From an uncultured Bacteroidales bacterium (lineage in GTDB: Bacteria > Bacteroidota > Bacteroidia > Bacteroidales > UBA932): a stretch of DNA of 64,000 bases. Under the pieces are notes generated by a model. That model made no database searches, had not been told where the DNA came from, and saw only the letters and a list, made by a program, of their open reading frames with translations. Numbering within the stretch: position 1 is the stretch's first letter; every line of letters starts with the position of its first letter. The stretch covers positions 84,859 through 148,858 of the forward strand of contig CALVDR010000004.1 of the NCBI GenBank assembly GCA_944326365.1. Direction: 5' to 3'. The position numbers and the translations under genes were made by a program. Positions 29,201-35,234 of the stretch are shown here, one piece after another.

Positions 29201-29597
29201 CTTTGACAAGAATCGACCCTACAGCTGTACTGCCCTCACCAGCGGCTTTTGGAGCCTCTGAACTATGTTTCATTATCTTGATATATCTTCCTTCAATATG
29301 CCATTTGACATCCTGATTGGCAAGGATTTTCTCAAGAACCTCAGATACAGCGACATCCTTAAGATTCAAAGAAACATTCTCGGACACATCTATATCAGAT
29401 GTGTTGTAGACAAACAGGTAACCCGTCTGAGACTCAATGTCTTTCAAGGCCTGACCTACTGTAGCTGAAGAAGATACTATGGTCACCTTCTTCGTCTGAG
29501 CTCCCAAATCTGTAGAGCACAGCATCAATGCGACAACAATTCCTATTACGGAAACATTACGCATAACCGACAAAAAACGGTTGATACAAAAACTCAT
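26241..29597 (-). CDS. SusC/RagA TonB-linked outer membrane transporter with STN domain, PUL 1
   Basis: A 1118-residue TonB-dependent importer that pulls oligosaccharides through the outer membrane. Domains in order: signal peptide (cleavage near STDLGAQ), STN signalling domain (about 40-110, TVGQALKDIESQTGYLF), CarboxypepD_reg-like beta-sandwich (about 128-205), plug (about 215-330, with IIDGVPGDMSSVSPEDIEN and ASIYGSRAAAGVILITT), and the barrel ending LLGAEITF. The STN domain marks it as a trans-envelope signalling transporter, matching the FecR and ECF sigma genes just upstream. It pairs with the SusD gene downstream. Confidence 0.97.
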   Translation of the reverse strand: MSFCINRFLSVMRNVSVIGIVVALMLCSTDLGAQTKKVTIVSSSATVGQALKDIESQTGYLFVYNTSDIDVSENVSLNLKDVAVSEVLEKILANQDVKWHIEGRYIKIMKHSSEAPKAAGEGSTAVGSILVKGKVTGVDGEPLIGASVIIKGTTNGVITGVDGSFSIEIPSKGAVIVASYLGFLDKEVETSGKQYVEIVLQEDTNLLDELVVIGYGTARKVDLTGSVGAVDGKTIADRKSNSVAASLQGAMAGVTVTRSSNEPSNEGGDIKVRGITTIGDSTPLVIIDGVPGDMSSVSPEDIENISVLKDAASASIYGSRAAAGVILITTKRGSKERINISYNVEYGYEIPTSNVEFVDLTRYLEMTNELRYNDNPSGGLYQTYSQDQVENWLEYNKTDPNNYPNTDWHNLVLSNAALRCMHRVNISGGSNVIQTYASFTYNKTDGLYNGLDFSRFMTKVNNDINITKWLHASIDFSFNKKEANSPVTDPYTLVRYLPPIYAATWDDGRIADGKGANIYALVNYGGFNKKDVFQIAGKAQVDITPIPSLRFSAVFAPNFVITKQKSFQKELPWTTAEDPDIVGGYLISSTKLSEYRNDSKSANVQFLANYNETFGGHTIGVMAGYESNYYFYEGLTATKDKFELSDFPYMDIAPNNLVFNSGNAYETALRSFFGRVSYNYKNRYLLQANCRWDGSSRFAKKYRWGMFPSVSGAWVVSEEPFFKLGKNSISYLKVRLSYGTLGNERIGNYPYQSLINTGRGLFVNSSGEVVEEMTAAQRNYVIENITWETTQSIDVGLDMYFLNNRLSLTADYYNKKTKDMLLALEIPDYVGYGNPEKNTGDMKTNGFELSLGWKDNVGDFFYGVNFNLSDFKSEMGNLGGTQFLGDQVKLEGSEFNEWYGYVSEGLFLTQEDLDYSPKLNNQTSLGDIKYKDISGPNGVPDGKITPEYDRVLLGGSLPRFTYGGNLNFGYKGIDLSLSFQGVGLQKSRMTNMMVKPLIANYGNIPAVIDGKYWSSFKTAEENAQAQYPRLTYANESGVYCLSDYWLFNGAYFRLKNVMLGYTLPEHITKKAFIKKLRFYATATDLFSISKYPKGWDPEVGPTSYPITTTVLLGAEITF

Positions 29598-29741
29598 AGA
29601 ATAATTTTTAGTTACTAGTTTCAGTTCATTACAATTTAAAACGATTTATAAGGCAAAACCCCTAAATATAAATTAAAAAAAAACAAACTTTTTCAAGCTT
29701 GGCTTTTCATACGCATATAAAAGTCTTGTCATCTTCCTTTC

Positions 29742-29760
29742 GTTTCGCAACTTGCGAAAC
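29742..29760 (-). promoter_or_regulatory. Palindrome in the susC leader of PUL 1
   Basis: GTTTCGCAACTTGCGAAAC on the plus strand: nine-base arms around a single base. It lies just after the fecR stop and 145 bases before susC. A near-identical palindrome lies in the leader of the sigma-factor gene (32466-32487). On the minus strand it reads TTGCGAAAC, which also resembles an ECF-type -35 (GAAAC). Candidate operator or part of the sigma-dependent promoter; the rest of 29598-29741 is AT-rich and featureless. Confidence 0.5.
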
Positions 29761-29765
29761 TGAAG

Positions 29766-30710
29766 TTATCTTCTAATCATGATAACCCTTTCATCGATAT
29801 CGAACTCATAACTGAGGTTCTCTCCCATCAACAGAATCCCCATAATGCAATCTATCCCATCTGATATCATGAATTTACATGTTGAACGCCTGTCAAGTAT
29901 CTCACTGTCTTCAACTTGGAAATCAACCTGAAAATATGCCTCCAACTTCGCAAATATCTCATGGAAAGAAGCATCTTCAAATGACATTATCCCTCTTCTC
30001 CACAACAAAGCATCATGATCAGAAAATTCTGAGGTAACAAGTTTATCACCAACCAATTCTGCCTTCGTATTCGGAGTCAGGACGAGATTGACATCATTGT
30101 CGTCACAGACCTCAACCTGCCCATTTACAAGGACAACAGACCATTCAGGTGCATTTGTGTAGGAGCAAACATTGAATTCTGTTCCCATGACCTTCACATT
30201 ATAACTCTTCGTGTGAACGACAAAAGGCTTCTCAGTACTTTTTGTGACAGAGAAATAGGCTTCTCCATCAAGCTTCACCTCACGTGTGCGGCTGTTGAAG
30301 CCTTCATAAACATCCAAACGGCTTCCGGAATTAAGCCATACGTGAGTACCGTCACCCAATGCAAGTTCCGTCCTCTGCCCCATGGGAACAAAGACAGACA
30401 TTGACGGAGCCTTATGGCCAAACAACAAAAATGAAACAGAAAAACCAACAAGGAGGAGAATAGATGCAGCCACGGACCAGGAGGCAATCCTTCTAACAAT
30501 GGTTTTCCTATTCTGCGACCTGCTCTCCTGAGCATCTATACCGGCGTTCCATATCACCTCATCATTGAGACGACGTAAAACCTCAAGTTCTTTCATGTTG
30601 GCAGGATCTTCATGAGCCCACCGCATAACCTCCTCTATCTGAGAATCAGTTGCGTTGCCACTGATATATTTGTTCAACAATTCATCATTTATTCTATTAT
30701 CCGCATTCAT
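29766..30710 (-). CDS. FecR-family anti-sigma factor, PUL 1
   Basis: Single-pass inner-membrane protein of 314 residues that holds the ECF sigma factor inactive until the STN domain of SusC signals. The N-terminal cytoplasmic part (about 1-70) ends before a membrane helix (ASWSVAASILLLVGFSVSF, about 76-94). The FecR domain follows (VFVPMGQRTELALGDGTHV, then WLNSGSRLDVYE, GEAYFSVTKS, FVVHTKSYNVKVMGTEFNV), and DUF4974 ends the protein (about 245-314). It lies 31 bases downstream of the SGNH gene that separates it from its sigma factor. Confidence 0.95.
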   Translation of the reverse strand: MNADNRINDELLNKYISGNATDSQIEEVMRWAHEDPANMKELEVLRRLNDEVIWNAGIDAQESRSQNRKTIVRRIASWSVAASILLLVGFSVSFLLFGHKAPSMSVFVPMGQRTELALGDGTHVWLNSGSRLDVYEGFNSRTREVKLDGEAYFSVTKSTEKPFVVHTKSYNVKVMGTEFNVCSYTNAPEWSVVLVNGQVEVCDDNDVNLVLTPNTKAELVGDKLVTSEFSDHDALLWRRGIMSFEDASFHEIFAKLEAYFQVDFQVEDSEILDRRSTCKFMISDGIDCIMGILLMGENLSYEFDIDERVIMIRR

Positions 30711-30741
30711 AGATCTGGAAGTTGATAACAGTTTGTATTAA

Positions 30742-31833
30742 CTATTTTATGTCCTTATAATATTTCCTGAGTATCTTGAGCAGGGGCTTTTCGATGGATT
30801 TCTCCCAAATAGAATAGCCGTTATCATTCGGATGCACTCCATCGGCAGTCGAAGATTCACCATTGTGCAGGGCCGCATCGGGTTTGATATAATAAATATC
30901 CTTATACTCCTTGCATATTGCAGACATAAGGCTGTCAGCAAGGTCACGGCGCCCTCCGAACTCCTTCTGCGCCGATGTATCGAAATTTTCCATCTCCCAG
31001 TAAATAGTGCGCTGCACTATTATTGGCTTGCCCGGATGTGCCTTCACCATCCTTTCCAGGAAGGGACGAAGCCGTTCCCTTATCATTGGGATATTAGGAT
31101 TGGAAAAAGGATCGAAAACATAAGCATCCGCCTCGATTTCCTCAAGGACATCTGCGAAATAAGGCTGCATCTTGCAGTTGCCGTTGAAACCCAGGGTAAT
31201 GGGTTGCAGACCTGTCCTTCGCATGAACTGTACCGGATATGCCATGCCTGCACGGGTCGTGCTTATCCCATGAGTAAAACTGCTTCCGTGGAAGAGAATC
31301 TTATGCTTGAAAGGAGATTCCATCGGCTCGATATGAGAGGCTCCCGCCACGCAGACCTTGCAGGATTTGATATCCGTGTATAGCGGAAGATACAGAAGGC
31401 ACTCCTTTTCGCCTGGAGCCATACTCTTGACGATAGTATGGATTGCATCTTTGTTATTATGATTGACTGAAAAATCCGTCATACCAGCCCATAGCCATTT
31501 CCCGTCCTTCATGATATAGAGGTCAAAACCCCTGTATGAACGATATGAATCACCGTTTGCCTGCTCGAAGTCCATTTTTACACCTATGGCTTCTGCATCA
31601 GTCGTAAAAAGCACTGCCAGGCCTGCGGCACAACGGCACTGCATGTTTTCCTCCCTGGTGAAACCTTTGAACCTACAGGTATCAATTCTGTGGTATGGGT
31701 TCGGAGTGTCATAGAAGGCCTTGCCTACCAGATTCAGGTCTGAGGCCTCAACTTCAAGTTTCCATTCCAACTTCTGTGCGTGAAGGGGAAGATACATCAG
31801 CACAACGCATACTATGAACAAGACTTTTTTCAT
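30742..31833 (-). CDS. Secreted SGNH esterase with N-terminal beta domain, PUL 1
   Basis: A 363-residue protein with signal peptide (LPLHAQ). The first half (about 22-170) is a beta-sandwich typical of two-domain carbohydrate esterases. The second half is SGNH: Ser185 in FHGSSFTHG, block II GFNGNCKMQP, FDPFSNPN where block III is expected, and Asp331/His334 in DGVHPNDNG. Relatives remove acetyl groups from polysaccharides. Unusually, it lies between the sigma factor (13 bases away) and its anti-sigma (31 bases away), where these two are normally adjacent. Removal of acetyl groups from the imported glycan is the likely role. Confidence 0.85.
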   Translation of the reverse strand: MKKVLFIVCVVLMYLPLHAQKLEWKLEVEASDLNLVGKAFYDTPNPYHRIDTCRFKGFTREENMQCRCAAGLAVLFTTDAEAIGVKMDFEQANGDSYRSYRGFDLYIMKDGKWLWAGMTDFSVNHNNKDAIHTIVKSMAPGEKECLLYLPLYTDIKSCKVCVAGASHIEPMESPFKHKILFHGSSFTHGISTTRAGMAYPVQFMRRTGLQPITLGFNGNCKMQPYFADVLEEIEADAYVFDPFSNPNIPMIRERLRPFLERMVKAHPGKPIIVQRTIYWEMENFDTSAQKEFGGRRDLADSLMSAICKEYKDIYYIKPDAALHNGESSTADGVHPNDNGYSIWEKSIEKPLLKILRKYYKDIK

Positions 31834-31846
31834 TTCAATACCGCTT

Positions 31847-32395
31847 TTATAGAAATATATTTAACACCAATAATAACAATATAATAAGGTAATCTTTCAA
31901 TGCAATCTTCAATGCTTTCAGAACTTTTGATATATGGTATTCGATGTTCTTTTCCGAGAGTCCCATCGATTCCGCAATTTCGCGATTCTTCTTCCCATAA
32001 ACCCTGCTTTTAATAAAAATGCTCCTGGTTCTTGAAGGTTGTTTGTCAAGAACAGTGTTGACAATTCCCTGTATTTCTCTGGAAACTATGGAATCATGTT
32101 CATATCTGTCCAGGGATGATATCTTGAAATCGAGATCCTGAATTTTCAACAAAGACACCTCTTCAAGAGACTTCTGCTTGATTCTCTGATGTTTCAGATA
32201 GTCCAGACATAGATTTCTCACAATGACATATAGCCAACTATGAACATCTGCATCAGGATTTTCTTTCAGAAATTTCCATAGTTTAATCATGGAATCCGCC
32301 GTAATATCCTGAGCAACCATATCATCATTGACATACGATCTTGCAAAAGCAATGATTCTTCCATAATACTTTCTGTAGTACTCGTCAAATTTCAT
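31847..32395 (-). CDS. ECF RNA polymerase sigma factor, PUL 1
   Basis: A 182-residue Bacteroidales-type extracytoplasmic-function sigma factor. Sigma region 2 is at about 5-75 (YYGRIIAFARSYV, AQDITADSMIKLWKFL) and region 4 at about 120-168 (REIAESMGLSEKNIEYHIS). The protein ends in a very hydrophobic tail, DYLIILLLLVLNIFL, which is longer than needed for the fold and could tether it near the membrane. It forms the usual sigma/FecR/STN-SusC cascade with its downstream neighbours. Confidence 0.95.
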   Translation of the reverse strand: MKFDEYYRKYYGRIIAFARSYVNDDMVAQDITADSMIKLWKFLKENPDADVHSWLYVIVRNLCLDYLKHQRIKQKSLEEVSLLKIQDLDFKISSLDRYEHDSIVSREIQGIVNTVLDKQPSRTRSIFIKSRVYGKKNREIAESMGLSEKNIEYHISKVLKALKIALKDYLIILLLLVLNIFL

Positions 32396-32465
32396 GATGG
32401 AAATTTAAACTCAAATCAAATCGTCTGACGTAAGTGAGACTCCTGCATACAGGATGCCTTAACTC

Positions 32466-32487
32466 AAGTTTCGCAAATGCGAAACTT
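32466..32487 (-). promoter_or_regulatory. Palindrome in the sigma-factor leader of PUL 1
   Basis: Ten-base arms AAGTTTCGCA and TGCGAAACTT around two A residues. The core GTTTCGCAA/TGCGAAAC is shared with 29742-29760. It lies about 25 to 45 bases downstream of the -7 box at 32510-32517, a position suited to an operator or a leader hairpin. Confidence 0.5.
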
Positions 32488-32509
32488 AAATGCCTTAAGA
32501 AATTTCCGG

Positions 32510-32517
32510 CAAATATA
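32510..32517 (-). promoter_or_regulatory. Promoter -7 box for the PUL 1 sigma operon
   Basis: TATATTTG on the minus strand, a full match to TAnnTTTG, 114 bases before the sigma-factor ATG. No -33 TTG was seen at the expected distance. Confidence 0.45.
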
Positions 32518-32581
32518 TAAAATTTTAACTATTCGTGAGAAACTCTGATGCTTATCCTAAATGCAAGGATGGTGACTAAAA

Positions 32582-32781
32582 AACGTGAATTCGATGAAAT
32601 GAATGAAATGAATTTCAGAGAATTACCTCTATAGAGGACGAAGTCCGGTGTAAGTTCTCCCCTACGCAGGGGAGAATTTAAGAGGGGTGACACGAAAAAG
32701 GAAAGGGATTTCGAAGAAATCGTAACGTCAGTTCGACGGCATCTCTGATATTGAACAGAATAATTCGTCGAACTGACGTTA
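32582..32781 (+). repeat. Interspersed repeat family, copy B
   Basis: Begins AACGTGAATTCGATGAA and ends TTCGTCGAACTGACGTTA. The 3' hairpin is present (left arm from 32723) with loop TCTCTGATATTGAACAGAA. The middle has the paired block TTCTCCCC/GGGGAGAA followed by GGGGTGACACG. It starts the 1048-base gene-free stretch between PUL 1 and PUL 2 (32396-33443) and marks the upstream side of PUL 1. Confidence 0.88.
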
Positions 32782-32871
32782 AAAAGATCACCAGTCGCGA
32801 AGCGACCGAGCCGGGTAGGCTCGAGATACCCCTAATAGTGGTCGAAGAACCATTAATGAAGGCCGCTGTGT

Positions 32872-32992
32872 AGTTGTCGGAAGGCTCCGCCAGAGTTCCG
32901 CTTCGCTTCATCCACCCTTTGGAACTTCGTTCCTTCGGGAGCCGCTCACGAGGCCGCGGCCGGCCACGCTCTGTCAGAGCCTTCCGACAACT
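32872..32992. repeat. 121-base element with terminal inverted repeats
   Basis: AGTTGTCGGAAGGCTC (32872-32887) is matched exactly in inverse at 32977-32992; extending inward, 22 of 24 bases pair. The interior is GC-rich and contains further small palindromes (GGAACTTCGTTCC). It lies between repeat copies B and C and is not part of their family. It resembles a miniature inverted-repeat element; no second copy was seen in this window. Confidence 0.6.
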
Positions 32993-33012
32993 CATCATCA
33001 CACTATATAATG

Positions 33013-33247
33013 TAACGTGAGTTCGATGAATTTTAATTATTGAAAATCTTCGAACTACCGCTGAGGAGCAGGACGCAAGTCCTGCGACGGGCCCCCGGCG
33101 AGGGGGCGGTAGGGGGTGGCGCCCCTTGGAAAGGGGCTGTCGCCACAGCGACTGGGGTTTAAGAAAATTGGATTTCGCAGAAATCCTTAACGACTGTTCG
33201 ACGAATTCCTTGGTCCTGAGCAACCTAAATTCGTCGAACTGACGTTA
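33013..33247 (+). repeat. Interspersed repeat family, copy C (divergent)
   Basis: Begins TAACGTGAGTTCGATGAA and ends TTCGTCGAACTGACGTTA. The interior differs from copies A, B and D (GC-rich GGGCCCCCGGCGAGGGG segment), and the left arm of the 3' hairpin has decayed (TTAACGACTGTTCGACGAA), while the loop CTTGGTCCTGAGCAACC still resembles the family. The ends are therefore better conserved than the middle. Confidence 0.82.
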
Positions 33248-33257
33248 ATGTAAGAAA

Positions 33258-33275
33258 CCGACCCTTTTGGGTCGG
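33258..33275. terminator. Terminator hairpin downstream of PUL 2
   Basis: CCGACCC and GGGTCGG (33258-33264, 33269-33275) around TTTT. On the minus strand the stem is followed by TTTCTT, so it probably ends the PUL 2 transcript about 170 bases after its last gene. Confidence 0.65.
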
Positions 33276-33299
33276 CCTCTTTAAGGTGTGTAAGAATTA

Positions 33300-33411
33300 G
33301 CAAAATGCAAGGCATTGAGGATGAGGGCGACAGGAGTTTACTGGAGTAAATGACTTAGCCCGAATTCCGAAAATAACGCAGCAGTTTGCAATTATGACAC
33401 AACGTCCTGAT
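33300..33411. other. Structured intergenic sequence resembling a common Bacteroidales repeat
   Basis: Contains a short palindrome TTTACTGGAGTAAA (33337-33350) flanked by GCAAAATGCAAGGCA on the left and CAGCAGTTTGCAATTATG on the right, which pair imperfectly. Sequences of this general pattern recur between genes in Bacteroidales as far as I recall. No coding frame or known RNA family was recognised, and only one copy was seen here. Confidence 0.3.
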
Positions 33412-33443
33412 GTTTACGGAAATATATTAAAGGCAGAATTGTC

Positions 33444-34901
33444 TTATTCTGCAACGGCAGCTTCTGTCTGGTCTATCATTCCCTGGATTTCAGTCACATT
33501 GTTGAAGAAACCGATCCAGTAGACCTTGTACTGAGGCGCGGCAACAGTTTCTTCTTCTGGAACATTTGAAACTTTCAGATCCGCTATTTTGAACTGGAAT
33601 TTGACACCTGCGTCAAATATATGATAGTCAAGAGTATTTACCCATCCGCTGTTGGTAAAGTCTCCGAGCATATCCCAGTACCACACACGGACATTCTTGA
33701 TGTCTGTTTCTAATTCTGCAGTCCTTTGGTTGTTGCTTTTGTTATGCCATTGTCCGAGGCTGCCGACATCGAATTTTATGTTACCCTTTGATATGGATGC
33801 CTCCTCAGGAACAGTAATATTGCCTTCCTGAACTACATACTTGTAGTCTGTCATCATGGCTACATAACGATAGGTGCCGAAATTCTGGGTGAAACCTTTG
33901 TCGTAGATAAGGTCCGCCCTGAAATTGTAATTTGTCTCGTCTCCGTTGTTGCCCATAGTCACAACGGCATATTCAGCATTTGTTGTTCCGTCAATGCTTC
34001 CTCCCTTTTCTATAGTATTGAGAGTCCATCCGCAGTCACCGCCATGTGCGGAACCGAACTCCCATATATTGTTTCCTCCAAGCAGTTCTTCTGTATTAAG
34101 ATTGATTGCAGGAAGATCAATGAATGCCCCGGATGTGAGGTCTACCGGAGTAATTTTACGCTTGTAATAGCTGTAAGACGTATTTCCGAGTGCACCTTCC
34201 GGCATTGCTGTCTTGGCTTCGAGAGTAAGAGATTTTGCTCCCTCAGCTGTAACAACGAAATATACGTCAAACGGCTCGTCTGACAGCTGGACAGGAGATG
34301 ACCCGTACTGTGAAGAATATGTTATCGTGTACTGAGGGTTGTTGTTTATAAGAGATGCATTGTTAGTGACATGAAGCCTGACTTCGGTAAGCAGGATATC
34401 ACCTGTCAATGAGTAATGTACTACGGCAGATCCGGCCTCGGCTGCAGAGAATGTGATATAATCACCTTCAATGCTTGTGCTCTGGAGGAGTACCGGGATT
34501 CTGTCTGCATACTGTCTTCCAGGTACAGTGAATTCATATCTGCTTTCTTCTTCATTGTATGTGTACGCATCATACGGATAATATGCAGCAGACAGGGTGA
34601 ATGTTTCCGGTACGTCAGTCTTGATGATGGTATTGCCGCCGTTCTCAGGGACGGAAACTGTTCCCTTGTAAACGTCAGTGCCGTCAGTGAGGGCTATTTC
34701 GTCACCGTCCTGGAAATATGCAGGGATGGTGTTTTCTCCAGGAGTGCCGAAAGCGACCTTGGTCGAAGCACCGTCCTCGATGGTGGCGGTATATTCACGG
34801 TATACGAGATTCTGTCCCTCTTCCGGAGCTGCGATCTCTTCCTTGTTGCAAGCCGTCATGGCTATTGCCGCCATGGCTGCGAATATGAATGTCTTTTTCA
34901 T
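33444..34901 (-). CDS. Fimbrillin-like surface lipoprotein with glycan-binding-type C-terminus, PUL 2
   Basis: A lipoprotein of 485 residues from the ATG giving MKKTFIFAAM and lipobox AMTACNK. The N-terminal half has the fimbrillin-like pattern also seen in the PUL 1 lipoprotein (STKVAFGTPGENTI, FQDGDEIALTDG, SAAYYPYDAY, FTVPGRQYAD). The C-terminal half (from about WEFGSAHGG) resembles the DUF4979-like end of the Ig-like lipoprotein at 36769, including the last strand YKVYWIGFF. Probably an outer-membrane binding protein. An ATG nine codons upstream overlaps the stop of the short peptide gene (TGATG) and could be a coupled start, but it would put nine residues before the signal peptide. Confidence 0.7.
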   Translation of the reverse strand: MKKTFIFAAMAAIAMTACNKEEIAAPEEGQNLVYREYTATIEDGASTKVAFGTPGENTIPAYFQDGDEIALTDGTDVYKGTVSVPENGGNTIIKTDVPETFTLSAAYYPYDAYTYNEEESRYEFTVPGRQYADRIPVLLQSTSIEGDYITFSAAEAGSAVVHYSLTGDILLTEVRLHVTNNASLINNNPQYTITYSSQYGSSPVQLSDEPFDVYFVVTAEGAKSLTLEAKTAMPEGALGNTSYSYYKRKITPVDLTSGAFIDLPAINLNTEELLGGNNIWEFGSAHGGDCGWTLNTIEKGGSIDGTTNAEYAVVTMGNNGDETNYNFRADLIYDKGFTQNFGTYRYVAMMTDYKYVVQEGNITVPEEASISKGNIKFDVGSLGQWHNKSNNQRTAELETDIKNVRVWYWDMLGDFTNSGWVNTLDYHIFDAGVKFQFKIADLKVSNVPEEETVAAPQYKVYWIGFFNNVTEIQGMIDQTEAAVAE

Positions 34902-34927
34902 TTTCCTGCAAGTTTTAAAGTCAAACA

Positions 34928-35086
34928 TCAGTCCCAGTTGTCGTAAAGCTGATAGCTGAGATCGTTGATACTGGCCGCATCTTCTGCACCGGATGTGGCG
35001 AAGCCTTTCTCTGTCTGCACTGTGGCGACAGTCATTTCAGGAGCGGCATACACTCTCTGAAACGTTGATTCTGTGGTTGTTTTCAT
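34928..35086 (-). CDS. 52-residue peptide of unknown function, PUL 2
   Basis: A short gene with no signal peptide whose stop codon overlaps an ATG of the following lipoprotein frame (TGATG). Features: VYAAPEMTV near residue 12, EKGFATSG near 27, an acidic Ala/Ser segment, and the ending YQLYDNWD. The order YxxPE, F..S, acidic, terminal DNW or NDW matches the 44-residue peptide of PUL 1, and both precede a fimbrillin-like lipoprotein. A perfect palindrome lies ten bases before its ATG. Function unknown; comparable short proteins are often left unannotated in Bacteroidales. Confidence 0.62.
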   Translation of the reverse strand: MKTTTESTFQRVYAAPEMTVATVQTEKGFATSGAEDAASINDLSYQLYDNWD

Positions 35087-35095
35087 AAAATTTTG

Positions 35096-35113
35096 TTTTA
35101 TAACGTTATAAAA
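35096..35113. promoter_or_regulatory. 18-base perfect palindrome before the PUL 2 peptide gene
   Basis: TTTTATAACGTTATAAAA, nine-base arms with no spacer, ten bases upstream of the ATG on the minus strand. It could be an operator. The remainder of the gap to the lyase gene (35114-35234) has GCGAGCACCATTTTTCT (35176-35192), repeated at 38420-38436. Confidence 0.4.
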
Positions 35114-35234
35114 GTGTTTTTTGCTGAAGCGCGTGTTATATCACGACTGTAGTTTTTTTGTCGTGCTGACTGATTGCGAGCACCATTTTTCTGCGTGCGA
35201 GCAACAGTCAGCCGACAAATAAATACTAGCCACG

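Noticed and set aside
32678..33223. A 181-codon minus-strand open frame across repeats B and C
   Set aside because: It runs through the repeat hairpins and the 121-base element, has Arg/Ser/Pro-rich composition without any family pattern, and depends on repeat sequence; it is a chance frame.
32582..33247. CRISPR array candidate because similar sequences recur at short spacing
   Set aside because: The recurring units are 200-300 bases with internal hairpins, not 25-40 base repeats with uniform spacers, and no cas gene is present.
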